Source of the DNA: Bacteroidota bacterium
GTDB lineage: Bacteria; Bacteroidota; Bacteroidia; Chitinophagales; UBA2359
NCBI GenBank assembly: GCA_020629895.1
Contig: JAHDCM010000034.1
Location: 1 to 14,072, forward strand
Length of the DNA: 14,072 nucleotides
Direction of reading: 5' to 3'
Position numbers and translations under genes: made by a program. Positions 6,435-12,998 of this stretch are shown one piece after another. The notes under the pieces were generated by a model, which saw nothing but the letters and a program-made list of their open reading frames with translations, was not told the DNA's origin and made no database searches. Each line of letters opens with the position of its first letter. The first letter of the stretch is position 1.

Positions 6435-7388
6435 CTATGTTGTTGCTAAAGCTTTTGTAGTCCCTATCGCACTTCCTTTTTTGAATAATTGTATTGTTGC
6501 ATTTTTTAGTGACTGTGCTAATGATCCTCCAAATGCGGATATATTGAGAATGATCATGAGAGAAGCAAAGAGCGATAAGCCCAAGAAAATGGCGATACCC
6601 AAGTGTAATCCAACAATGGAGACGAGCATTAGATTACGGGTTTTGGGATAGTAGATAAAGAAGGGATAGCCAATTTCTACGATAAGGGTTCCCCAGCATA
6701 AGATTTGAGCGAGCAGGATGTATTCACTCATCCAGGTCATGTCCATTTGCATAAATTGTGGTTGCATAAGTGCTGTCCAGATAGCTTCACCGTCCCACCA
6801 AGTCGGGCCGAGTGCTTTACCAATTCCACCTGTAAAATAGACGATGCAAAGGTGTAATTGAAGGATGCGAATGCTCGTGGTGGCAAAAGGTGTTGCTTGG
6901 TTGGTTCCTCCTCGAATCCAACTGTCAATGGAGAAGGCTTTTCCTGTGGGGAATAAGAAGCAGTAAAATAGTGCAATATGTGTAAATGCTTCTACTCCAT
7001 AGGTAGTAAGACTACTGCTTTTGATAAACGTGAGGTGTATCAGCCAGGCTCCGAGTGCCATCCAACGAGTATTCCATCCGAGAAGTAAATTGAATAGGCA
7101 GAAAATGTAGGCTCCGAATAGTAGGTATAGGGTGCCATCGGGCGTGATACCAAAGGGAAATAGTTTGTCGGCAAACCAGCTAAGTCGAGGCATGTATTCG
7201 TGGGCAAAGGCGTCGGTGAGCATCCATTGGATATAACCGTAGTTGCCGTATAGTTCGACCAGATAGCTGCCTAGTAAAAAGGCTTGTATTAATGCGAAGG
7301 CTGCAACGGCGATGCGGAAGAAGCCTAGTGGTTTGGGCGATGAAGGAGCAGTAAAAAATTGTATGATAGAATTGGTTAATGGTTTCAT
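6435..7388 (-). CDS. HTTM domain membrane protein (vitamin K carboxylase-like fold)
   Basis: This is a 317-residue polytopic protein of the HTTM (horizontally transferred transmembrane) family, related in fold to vitamin K-dependent gamma-carboxylase. Hydrophobic segments are visible at about 22-44, 86-104, 108-122, 133-147, 175-190, 222-245 and 253-285. Family hallmarks are LGFFRIAVAAFAL (21-33) near the N-terminus, LGWNTRW (103-109), LHLCIVYFTGGIGKALG (178-194) and TWWDGEAIW (196-204). Bacterial HTTM proteins have no settled biochemical role, and I do not claim carboxylase activity. The gene follows, on the same strand, a gene for a single-span membrane-anchored protein; a candidate terminator and a GTGCGACGTGC-type repeat lie between them, so they may be separate transcripts. 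Start at 7388 gives the expected short hydrophilic lead-in before the first membrane segment. Confidence 0.88.
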   Translation of the reverse strand: MKPLTNSIIQFFTAPSSPKPLGFFRIAVAAFALIQAFLLGSYLVELYGNYGYIQWMLTDAFAHEYMPRLSWFADKLFPFGITPDGTLYLLFGAYIFCLFNLLLGWNTRWMALGAWLIHLTFIKSSSLTTYGVEAFTHIALFYCFLFPTGKAFSIDSWIRGGTNQATPFATTSIRILQLHLCIVYFTGGIGKALGPTWWDGEAIWTALMQPQFMQMDMTWMSEYILLAQILCWGTLIVEIGYPFFIYYPKTRNLMLVSIVGLHLGIAIFLGLSLFASLMIILNISAFGGSLAQSLKNATIQLFKKGSAIGTTKALATT

Positions 7389-7400
7389 GGTCTTGGAATT

Positions 7401-7427
7401 GTGCGACGTGCAATGTGCGACGTGCGA
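7401..7427. repeat. GTGCGACGTGC-type dispersed repeat, copy 1
   Basis: GTGCGACGTGC, then AAT, then GTGCGACGTGC again followed by GA. It starts 12 bp beyond the HTTM start codon, in its 5' leader. Closely similar copies are at 8053-8080 and, degenerate, at 11514-11543. Confidence 0.75.
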
Positions 7428-7486
7428 AGTTTTGAATTTTATATTAGGTTTTAGGGGACAGGTTTCAGAGGCTTAGGTTTTTATCG

Positions 7487-7511
7487 AAAAAAGACGTTAT
7501 ACATAATGTCT
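7487..7511 (-). terminator. Palindrome with T tract after the 7515-8039 gene
   Basis: AGACGTTAT (7492-7500) and ATAATGTCT (7503-7511) form an interrupted stem, and on the minus strand it is followed by six T residues (7487-7492). It begins 3 nt after the stop codon, so it could act as an intrinsic terminator. The same sequence with a few changes occurs at 11582-11607, so it is also a dispersed repeat. Confidence 0.5.
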
Positions 7512-7514
7512 CTA

Positions 7515-8039
7515 CTAGTTCTTTTTTTGAAATGTACTCTCGTATATTCTAATCCAGTTGGGGCGTTCTCCTGCTTGATATGCCTTCATAGTAGGCGTAT
7601 TCATTACTTCTACTTGTACTTCTACTTGTTGGGCGGTGTTGTATTTATTGAACATGGCTGCGGCAAGGGAAGTGGCTCCAAAATCTTGGAACTCAGTAAC
7701 TTTGGCAAATACGCTGCGCATGGTATATAGTCGATGGCTGATTTCGCTGTTGGCTTCGGGTAGTGCAAACTCTTCGGTAAAACATCCTTTTTCGGTATCT
7801 TCTATTTCGAATAAGATGCGTACATCGGGGGCAACTCCAGGGGCAAAGAAACCGTAGTGTTTATCAGCTCCTGCGTAACTGGCGTAAAGGGTAATGGGTT
7901 TGTTGGGGATAGTTACTTGGTAAAAGGTTTTATCGTCACTTACCAAGTAAGGCACCGCATAGTAAGAACAGAGTCCGATGTGAAAAATAGCAAAAAGCAT
8001 GTATAGGAAGGGGGCGAATTTGGTTTTGATAGCTTGCAT
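7515..8039 (-). CDS. Single-span membrane-anchored protein upstream of the HTTM gene
   Basis: I do not recognise this 174-residue protein. A short basic N-terminus (MQAIKTKF) precedes one membrane segment at about 9-33; the rest (35-174) is predicted to lie outside the cytoplasm and looks beta-rich, with YQVTIPNKPITLYASY (40-55), GFFAPGVAPDVRILFEIED (63-81) and VEVQVEVMN (139-147). The FFAPGVAP stretch recalls proteins found next to HTTM genes, where one partner anchors a soluble domain beside the polytopic protein. The frame stays open to 8123, but that extension would translate the GTGCGACGTGC repeat and run into the terminator of the upstream gene, so I take the ATG at 8037-8039. It probably works with the HTTM protein in the inner membrane, by inference from adjacency only. 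Confidence 0.8.
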   Translation of the reverse strand: MQAIKTKFAPFLYMLFAIFHIGLCSYYAVPYLVSDDKTFYQVTIPNKPITLYASYAGADKHYGFFAPGVAPDVRILFEIEDTEKGCFTEEFALPEANSEISHRLYTMRSVFAKVTEFQDFGATSLAAAMFNKYNTAQQVEVQVEVMNTPTMKAYQAGERPNWIRIYESTFQKKN

Positions 8040-8052
8040 GGTTTTCAATATT

Positions 8053-8080
8053 GTGCGACGTGCGATGTGCAACGTGCGAT
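8053..8080. repeat. GTGCGACGTGC-type dispersed repeat, copy 2
   Basis: GTGCGACGTGC, then GAT, then GTGCAACGTGC and GAT. It starts 13 bp beyond the start codon of the 7515-8039 gene, almost the same position as copy 1 has before the HTTM gene; the bases between start codon and repeat are also similar in the two places. Confidence 0.75.
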
Positions 8081-8100
8081 GATAAACAAGAGAGGTTTTA

Positions 8101-8132
8101 TAAAAAAGAGGGATCGTTTTCACAATCCCTCT
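8101..8132 (-). terminator. Intrinsic terminator after the 8173-8793 gene
   Basis: On the minus strand AGAGGGATTG and CGATCCCTCT pair over 10 bp (one G-U) around a 6-nt loop TGAAAA, followed directly by TTTTTTAT. It lies about 40 nt past the stop codon. It is the best intrinsic terminator in the window and shows that the 8173-8793 gene and the membrane-protein gene after it are separate transcripts. Confidence 0.88.
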
Positions 8133-8172
8133 GAGGTTAGCATTTTACATTGATGGGATTTATTCGGGTGTC

Positions 8173-8793
8173 CTATCGCATAATGGCTTTCACATTATAC
8201 ATTTGTACGTTTCGTAAAGCTCCAGAGCTTACATTAACTCGGCTAATTGGCTTCATAAGGTAAGAGCTTTTGTCTACTCCCTTTAATACTTCTTGTACTT
8301 TGGCGAGTGCTGCTTGGTCGTCCCAGAAAGAAGTTACTAATGAGGTAAGGATACTACTAGCTGCTTCGCCGCCACCTAAGTTCTTGGCATTACGGTTGAG
8401 TTGGTGTAGGTCGGTTAAGGCTAAACTTCCTCCTCTTTGAACAACTTTAGCATTTCCTCTGCTATCTGTGCGTACAATTTCGAGTGCGTAAGAACCTGGT
8501 TTTGCTGTTTTGGCGATGCGAGCAATTTTTTCGAGTGCTGCTTGGTCATCCCAGAAGCTTGTTAAGATGGAGGTGACAATCGAACTGGCTGCGGGGTTAT
8601 CTTTTTTCGGAATCGCTAGTAATTCTTTGTCAATCATTTGGATGTCGTTTAGCTCAATAAGAGCAGGGTGGATTTTTACTTTAGTGTAGCTAGGGTACAT
8701 TTTCACGCTTGGGCTATACTGTGCGTTGCTTGGTGCAATAAAAGCGAAGAAACAAATTGCTAGGGTCATTAATTTTACGAATGAAGTTCTCAT
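8173..8793 (-). CDS. Secreted protein with internally duplicated FWDDQAAL motif
   Basis: I do not recognise the family of this 206-residue protein. Residues 1-24 are a signal peptide (MRTSFVK, hydrophobic LMTLAICFFAFIA, then PSNA before Q25). The mature part has two copies of one 22-residue unit 76 residues apart: residues 68-89 and 144-165 share AASSI, TS, and an identical TSFWDDQAAL, differing only at a few conservative positions. Each is followed by a predicted helix and then a strand-like segment (SYALEIV at 101-107, SYLMKPI at 177-183), so the protein is probably two related domains. The frame stays open to 8862, but that start places 23 uncharged and basic residues ahead of the signal peptide, so the ATG at 8791-8793 is preferred. 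It is monocistronic, with a strong terminator downstream and a gene-free stretch of almost 700 bp upstream. Confidence 0.82.
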   Translation of the reverse strand: MRTSFVKLMTLAICFFAFIAPSNAQYSPSVKMYPSYTKVKIHPALIELNDIQMIDKELLAIPKKDNPAASSIVTSILTSFWDDQAALEKIARIAKTAKPGSYALEIVRTDSRGNAKVVQRGGSLALTDLHQLNRNAKNLGGGEAASSILTSLVTSFWDDQAALAKVQEVLKGVDKSSYLMKPISRVNVSSGALRNVQMYNVKAIMR

Positions 8794-9032
8794 AATTTTG
8801 AATTTTAAAAGGTTAAAAGTTATTGAAAAAATGTTTTGAATTTTGTGATTGTTAGTTTGCAACTTTTTAAGTTTTAATGGTTATTTCGTTGCTTACACTT
8901 ACATATCTAAGCTTTGAATGAATGCGTTACTGAATTTTTGTTTTTTTTGAGAAAAATTTGAAAAAACACCTTAACTCCTTGATTATCAGTGCATATTTCC
9001 TTGCTTTTTTTATAGGGCATAGCTCTCCTAGT

Positions 9033-9059
9033 TGTTTATCTTTTCTTTTTTGATAAACA
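9033..9059. repeat. 8-bp perfect inverted repeat
   Basis: TGTTTATC (9033-9040) and GATAAACA (9052-9059) are exact reverse complements with an 11-base pyrimidine-rich spacer. Both an operator-like dyad and an RNA hairpin are possible. Confidence 0.4.
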
Positions 9060-9151
9060 CAAACTGTTTGAATAATTTTTACAAGTGTTTAAGAGGAGAG
9101 GTAAGCTCTAGTGGTATAAGTACAAGCGGCGTAAAGTTGGGAGTTGACTGG

Positions 9152-9178
9152 ATTCGATTGCTTGCTTGGAGATCGAAT
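9152..9178. repeat. 7-bp perfect inverted repeat
   Basis: ATTCGAT (9152-9158) and ATCGAAT (9172-9178) are exact reverse complements 13 bases apart, about 360 bp upstream of the secreted-protein start codon. Confidence 0.35.
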
Positions 9179-9415
9179 AGTTTGGTTTAGTAAAGTGTGC
9201 ATGTTGTTTTGAATTTTTGAGTGACTTAGTGAAACGTTTTTTAAAATGTTTGTGTCATTTTGTTTTCGTTTCCGTTTTTGTGTGTTGTTGCTTCTTTAAC
9301 TAAGCTACTGCCAAAAAGGTTAATTAAATCTTGCTGTTTAGCCATCCAACTTTTGCCAATTATTACCATTGACAAGTGGACACTTTTTCATTCAAAACGA
9401 ACATAAAACACTTAT

Positions 9416-9446
9416 AGCCAAGTAGTTTACAAGAAACTAAATGGCT
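9416..9446. repeat. Hairpin downstream of the LytTR gene
   Basis: AGCCAAGTAGTTT (9416-9428) and AAACTAAATGGCT (9434-9446) pair at 11 of 13 positions around a 5-nt loop. On the minus strand it follows the LytTR gene by about 40 nt but lacks a clean T tract; on the plus strand it is followed by TTATTTTTAC. Confidence 0.4.
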
Positions 9447-9463
9447 TTATTTTTACTGTTTAC

Positions 9464-9485
9464 AATAGGCTTATTATGGCCTATT
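9464..9485 (-). terminator. Hairpin directly after the LytTR stop codon
   Basis: AATAGGC (9464-9470) and GCCTATT (9479-9485) are exact reverse complements with an 8-nt loop, starting 1 nt past the stop codon. No T tract follows on the minus strand, so it may mark the transcript end by processing instead of intrinsic termination. Confidence 0.4.
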
Positions 9486-9486
9486 T

Positions 9487-10254
9487 TTACTCCAACCAAG
9501 CCTTAAACTTAGTTGCTTTTTCTTTGCTAATAATAATCTCAAAGGGAGGAACAGGCTTCAAATTGACTTTTAATTTAGTATCAGAGTAGCGGACACTATG
9601 GTCAATGGCAGGATACTGGGCAATGATTTTTCGATTGAGACGGAAGAAGTCTTTCGGATTTAGGAGAGCTTCGAGTTTGTCGAGTGAATAGTTAACAGTA
9701 AATTTTTTATTGTCGAGGGTAGTGAGTACTGTAATTTCATCTACATAGAAGAAAGCAATTTTTTCTACGGGAATGCTGATGAGTTGAGAGGCTTTTTTGA
9801 CTAGAAAACGGTCTTTGTAATTATCTTTTTGTTGTACTTGCTGGATAAGTTGTGTAATAGCCGACAAGTCTTGGAGTGAGTTATTAGGTTTCGCTTGGTG
9901 CATTTGGTGGAATTTATCCAATGCTTTTTCGAGGCGCGCTTTAGAAATCGGCTTCAATAAATAATCAATACTGTGCAATTCGAAGGCTTTGAGGGCGTAT
10001 TGATCGTAAGCAGTAGTAAAAATAATAGGACAGGTTACGTCTACTTCGTTAAAAATATCGAAGCTATTCCCATCACTCAATTGAATATCTTGAAAAATAA
10101 GATCGGGGAAATCGTTATTTTGCAACCACTCCACACTTGTATCCACACTTTTAAGCCAGTCCAAAACATGAATCGTTGGATCAATACGTTTTAGGAAGCG
10201 CGTCAAATTGTCGTAAGCTCCTTGTTCGTCTTCGATGATAAGTACTTTAAGCAT
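9487..10254 (-). CDS. LytTR-family response regulator
   Basis: This is a 255-residue two-component regulator. The receiver domain (about 1-117 from the ATG) has the acidic pocket in LIIEDEQGAYDN, the phosphoacceptor Asp in FPDLIFQDIQLSDG, the conserved Thr in IIFTTAYDQ and the Lys in YLLKPISKAR. A linker rich in Gln precedes a C-terminal LytTR DNA-binding domain (about 145-255), recognised by DRFLVKKASQLISIPVEKI, IAFFYVDEITVLTT and FFRLNRKIIAQYPAI. It would bind promoter DNA after phosphorylation by the adjacent histidine kinase. The ATG at 10252-10254 overlaps the kinase stop by 8 nt; a TTG at 10261-10263 would add three residues, but the ATG gives the standard receiver start. The Gln before the phosphorylated Asp (FQDIQ, commonly FLDIQ) is a small variation. 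Its target genes cannot be read from this window. Confidence 0.95.
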   Translation of the reverse strand: MLKVLIIEDEQGAYDNLTRFLKRIDPTIHVLDWLKSVDTSVEWLQNNDFPDLIFQDIQLSDGNSFDIFNEVDVTCPIIFTTAYDQYALKAFELHSIDYLLKPISKARLEKALDKFHQMHQAKPNNSLQDLSAITQLIQQVQQKDNYKDRFLVKKASQLISIPVEKIAFFYVDEITVLTTLDNKKFTVNYSLDKLEALLNPKDFFRLNRKIIAQYPAIDHSVRYSDTKLKVNLKPVPPFEIIISKEKATKFKAWLE

Positions 10255-11278
10255 AGGTTTCAATAGTTAATAATGGTACAGTAACGATAAATGCTCCTTT
10301 TTTTTCCTCCACCTTTATTTCCTGATTCGACAAAATAGCATAGCGTTGACGTAAATTTTCTAAGCCAATTTTATTCGATGCATAGCTCGATGTTTTAGGG
10401 TGTCTATTATTGCGTACTTCTACCCAATCTCCTTTTGTCTCAATCACACACTTCACTTGATGGTCATCATCAATACGATTGTGTTTTACAACATTTTCAA
10501 GTAGTATTTGAAGCGTAAATGGAGGCAAATACTTGCGATGCAAATCTTCTGACGCAATCTTTATGTCACATTGGTAATGCGCTCCGTACCGCTGCTCAAT
10601 CAAAAAATTAAACTTCTGTGCCACCTCTATTTCATCATGTAAGCTCACTACTTCACTATCTGCCTTATTCAATAAATACCGATACAATTGTGATAACTCT
10701 ATCAAGAAATCTTGTGCTTGGTAATTATCTTCATGAATGAGTCCTTGAAGCGTATTGAGGTTATTGAATAAAAAATGTGGATTGACCTGCGTTTGTAAAG
10801 CATGTAACTGCGCCTTCGAATTTTCCTTCTCCAAATTGGCTGTTTTTACTTGCGCTTTTCCCCAGCGTTCTTGGTAATGCAAAAAGTACAAAAAAGATAC
10901 ACAGATAAAGGAGAGCAACAAACCTTCTAAGATATTAACAATAAAATGCAATAATTTAATCGAGTCATTTAGAGGTATCGTAATAATCATATACTGTTTA
11001 TGCACCGCATAAATCATAAAGTGAACAAAAGGTAAGGACAATACTAATAAGATATATAATCCCAACCCTGGCTTTTGTCCGTTTTGGGCGACCTTTTTAA
11101 TAGCCCAATAAGCAATTGTCCACAAAATCAACATCTTGATGGCATCTATAAACATCACCTGCCATGAAAAGATTTCTACCCCTGAAAATTGACTCGAAAA
11201 AAAAGTATTAGCATACGATATCCATACAATAATGATCGGAATGAGCCAAGTGCTATATTTTAATAGTTTGTCTTTCAT
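10247..11278 (-). CDS. LytS-like sensor histidine kinase
   Basis: This 343-residue inner-membrane kinase has four hydrophobic segments (about 11-27, 40-62, 72-90 and 112-133) and no separate ligand-binding domain, so sensing is probably through the membrane part. A coiled segment (136-160) leads into the His_kinase domain, with phosphoacceptor His168 in LQTQVNPHFLFNNLNTLQGL (161-180). The ATP-binding part has the N-box LLENVVKHN (259-267) and the G-box NKIGLENLRQRY (302-313). It should phosphorylate the LytTR regulator encoded by the next, overlapping gene; the 8-nt overlap implies coupled translation. The VNPHFLFN signature and the pairing with a LytTR regulator are typical for this phylum. 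The ATG at 11276-11278 fits the usual short N-terminus before the first membrane segment. No other start looks better. Confidence 0.95.
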   Translation of the reverse strand: MKDKLLKYSTWLIPIIIVWISYANTFFSSQFSGVEIFSWQVMFIDAIKMLILWTIAYWAIKKVAQNGQKPGLGLYILLVLSLPFVHFMIYAVHKQYMIITIPLNDSIKLLHFIVNILEGLLLSFICVSFLYFLHYQERWGKAQVKTANLEKENSKAQLHALQTQVNPHFLFNNLNTLQGLIHEDNYQAQDFLIELSQLYRYLLNKADSEVVSLHDEIEVAQKFNFLIEQRYGAHYQCDIKIASEDLHRKYLPPFTLQILLENVVKHNRIDDDHQVKCVIETKGDWVEVRNNRHPKTSSYASNKIGLENLRQRYAILSNQEIKVEEKKGAFIVTVPLLTIETYA

Positions 11279-11299
11279 AGTCTAAAAATATAATTTTAT

Positions 11300-11505
11300 G
11301 GGCGTGTCCTTTTTTCGCCTCGCCCGTCGATGCGTAAACGCACCAACAGGCACGAGGCGAAAAAAGGTCAGGCTATACGCTTGTAGTTGCCTCCTAGAAA
11401 ACAGGTTCGGCTATATTTGCTGGCAGTGTCTTCCTTCGTCAGCCCTGCCAGCAAAAGCCTCACCCTGTTTCTACTTCGCCAAGCTACCGCTACTATCCTT
11501 CACGC
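11300..11505. repeat. Two-hairpin dispersed element (GGGCGTG...TCACGC type)
   Basis: The element opens with GGGCGTGTCC and ends with CTACTATCCTTCACGC. Hairpin 1 is a perfect 15-bp stem, CCTTTTTTCGCCTCG (11308-11322) with its complement at 11353-11367, followed by TCAGGCTATACGC. Hairpin 2 has a perfect 11-bp inner stem, TTTGCTGGCAG (11416-11426) with its complement at 11445-11455, and outer pairing of AAACAGG with CCTGTTT. The order (GGGCGTG, hairpin, GGCTATACGCT, variable hairpin, CTATCC.TCACGC) matches a noncoding repeat I recall from many Bacteroidota genomes, where the outer words are fixed and the stems vary. No function is established that I know of. It begins 21 bp upstream of the histidine kinase start codon. 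Confidence 0.75.
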
Positions 11506-11513
11506 AGTTAAAT

Positions 11514-11543
11514 GTGCGACGATTAATGTGCGAGGAGCGACGA
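11514..11543. repeat. GTGCGACG-type dispersed repeat, degenerate copy 3
   Basis: GTGCGACGATTAATGTGCGA followed by GGAGCGACGA. It resembles the copies at 7401-7427 and 8053-8080, with the second and last units altered. Confidence 0.5.
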
Positions 11544-11581
11544 AGGAACCTACTGCCCAATATAAACGAACCTTCCTCCTG

Positions 11582-11607
11582 AAGACGTTTTACAAAATAT
11601 CTCTACT
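11582..11607. repeat. Short palindrome at hydrolase 3' end, second copy of the 7491 repeat
   Basis: AAGACGTTTTACAAAATATC then TCTACT matches the repeat at 7491-7516 at 23 of 26 positions. It overlaps the stop codon of the serine hydrolase gene (11603-11605), as the other copy abuts the stop of the 7515-8039 gene. Its arms pair less well here. Confidence 0.6.
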
Positions 11608-12880
11608 TATCTAATTCCTCTTCAATCATTCTAAAAATACGTCTAGTTGGCGTATCCCAACGCTCTCCTAAGCGTACAAAAATCATTTCATTTTCAGGAT
11701 TCACATACACCTCTTGTCCAAAAATACCCAGTGCATAAAATTCAGGACCTCCTCTACGCACAATCCACTTCGATTTATCTTTAAAATATTTTTGCGCTTG
11801 CTCAAATAAAGGCTTTTCAATCACTTTCGCAGCAGCCAATGAATCCTCAAATACTTGTACCGCCATTTTCCCCTGTTCATTAGGTATTCCTTTAAAAGAC
11901 TGCGTCGAATACCATTGATATTGATAGCTACCATTACTAAAATCTGGAATCGTAGATTTAGCCACCCAATCTTTACTAATTACCTGTTTTCCTTTCCACA
12001 TTCCTCCTTTCAAAAACAAACGAGCAAATTTCGCATAATCTCTTGCTACTGCATTCAGACAACAAAATGCTTTGGGGTTTCCTGCTTTATCACTGTCAAT
12101 GTCCCACTTCGCACTACTTTCCATCCCCAAAGGCTGCCAAATTTTTTGCTCTAAATATTCAGCTAAGGTCGCTTTTGTTGCTCGTTCTATGATGATTCCT
12201 AGTAGTTCTGTATCTAAGCTACTGTAATATTTCTTTGTTCCTGGTTGGTGACTAAACTTCATTTTCTTAATTAGTTTCATCACATTATTAGAGATATACA
12301 AACTCGAAATCGTAGAATAAGGATTGATGTAATTATTTTCGTTAAACTTTAGTCCTGAACGCATATTTAGCAAGTGCTTTAGCGTCATTTGTTCCCAGTA
12401 TGGGTGTAAGCCTTTTAGTTCAGGTAAATACTTAATCACCAAATCTTCTTCCGAATCAATATACCCTTCATCAACAGCAATGCCCATTAGGGACGAGGTG
12501 AATGACTTGGCAACCGAAAAAGAAGGGAGTAGACTTTCTTGGTCAAAGCCGTCATAATATCGCTCAAATAAGATAGAATCATTACGAATGACAATAAAAG
12601 CGGTGGTTCGTGTCTCGTGGTTTAAGTAGTCATCTAATTTGTAAGTGGTCTTTTTTCCCTTTTTACGCGTTACTGTATATTCCATATTGGCAATTTGCTT
12701 GTCAATACTTCCATCTCCGTATTGAAAGGTAAAAGGAGCGTCTTCACTTTTCTCAACAACTCTAAATTCATTACGGGGCTTTTGATGGTTTTCAGATAGG
12801 CTAAATTGCGCTAGTTTGAAAATTCGACATGAACTAAACAACATCGTTCCTATCGTTAATAAAATGATTATCTTTTTCAT
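11603..12880 (-). CDS. Lipoprotein serine hydrolase, beta-lactamase/NylB type
   Basis: This 425-residue protein is of the class C beta-lactamase/esterase superfamily (family S12-like). Residues 1-18 form a lipoprotein signal (MKKIIILLTIGTMLFSSC), with Cys18 as the lipid-modified residue; Phe at -3 is acceptable but not ideal. The catalytic SxxK is S122-V-A-K125 in SFSVAKSFTSSLMGIA. The second motif is Y219-S-S in YYSSLDTELLG, the YSS/YSN variant seen in 6-aminohexanoate-dimer hydrolase-like proteins. The third, C-terminal region is RRGGPEFYALGIFGQEVYVN followed by PENEMIFVRLG (375-405). Residues 328-372 are a charged insertion ahead of that block. It is likely anchored on the periplasmic face and cleaves an amide or ester; the substrate cannot be read from sequence. 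It lies 116 nt downstream of the DUF5694-like gene on the same strand, separated by the octamer repeat. Confidence 0.92.
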   Translation of the reverse strand: MKKIIILLTIGTMLFSSCRIFKLAQFSLSENHQKPRNEFRVVEKSEDAPFTFQYGDGSIDKQIANMEYTVTRKKGKKTTYKLDDYLNHETRTTAFIVIRNDSILFERYYDGFDQESLLPSFSVAKSFTSSLMGIAVDEGYIDSEEDLVIKYLPELKGLHPYWEQMTLKHLLNMRSGLKFNENNYINPYSTISSLYISNNVMKLIKKMKFSHQPGTKKYYSSLDTELLGIIIERATKATLAEYLEQKIWQPLGMESSAKWDIDSDKAGNPKAFCCLNAVARDYAKFARLFLKGGMWKGKQVISKDWVAKSTIPDFSNGSYQYQWYSTQSFKGIPNEQGKMAVQVFEDSLAAAKVIEKPLFEQAQKYFKDKSKWIVRRGGPEFYALGIFGQEVYVNPENEMIFVRLGERWDTPTRRIFRMIEEELDK

Positions 12881-12963
12881 GGCTTTTATAATAATTTAAT
12901 TAGCGTAATATGGGTATAAAAAATAAACTACTAAGGAGAAACGAAGAGGGAACAAAGGCTTCA

Positions 12964-12998
12964 ATCCCTCCATCCCTCCATCCCTCCATCCCTCCATC
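12964..12998 (-). repeat. 8-bp tandem repeat forming a G-quadruplex motif
   Basis: ATCCCTCC occurs four times in a row from 12964 to 12995, followed by ATC. On the minus strand this gives four GGG runs with 5-nt spacers, fitting the canonical pattern of four G3 runs with loops of 1-7 nt. It starts at the stop codon of the DUF5694-like gene (12997-12999) and lies in the leader of the serine hydrolase gene. Copy number could vary by slippage. Confidence 0.85.

Larger units (their letters stand above)
8794..9486. other. Gene-free stretch with three inverted repeats
   Basis: These 693 bases hold no credible gene on either strand. They contain three inverted repeats: TGTTTATC/GATAAACA (9033-9059), ATTCGAT/ATCGAAT (9152-9178) and a 13-nt pair with two mismatches (9416-9446), plus a hairpin next to the response-regulator stop codon. 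The stretch must carry the promoter and leader of the 8173-8793 gene; I found no exact TAnnTTTG box on the minus strand. A structured leader or an unannotated small RNA is possible, but I see no known RNA family. Confidence 0.55.
11279..11602. other. Gene-free stretch upstream of the histidine kinase
   Basis: These 324 bases lie between the serine hydrolase stop and the kinase start. They are mostly repeat: a two-hairpin element (11300-11505), a degenerate GTGCGACGTGC-type repeat (11514-11543) and a short palindrome (11582-11607) overlapping the hydrolase stop codon. The kinase/regulator promoter must lie within or next to these repeats. The plus-strand open frames here run through the hairpin repeats and are not credible genes. 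Confidence 0.6.

Noticed and set aside
8040..8123. Longer start for the membrane-anchored protein
   Set aside because: It would translate the GTGCGACGTGC repeat and begin inside the strong terminator of the preceding gene.
8794..8862. Longer start for the duplicated-motif secreted protein
   Set aside because: It would bury the signal peptide behind 23 extra residues; the ATG at 8791-8793 gives a normal signal peptide.
10255..10263. TTG start for the LytTR regulator
   Set aside because: It adds only three residues before an ATG that gives the standard receiver-domain N-terminus.
11298..11614. Plus-strand open frames between the kinase and serine hydrolase genes
   Set aside because: They run through the hairpin repeats and have biased, unrecognisable composition, so they are repeat-derived open frames.
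12964..12998. Treating the octamer tandem repeat as a CRISPR array
   Set aside because: The units are 8 bp and contiguous, with no spacers.
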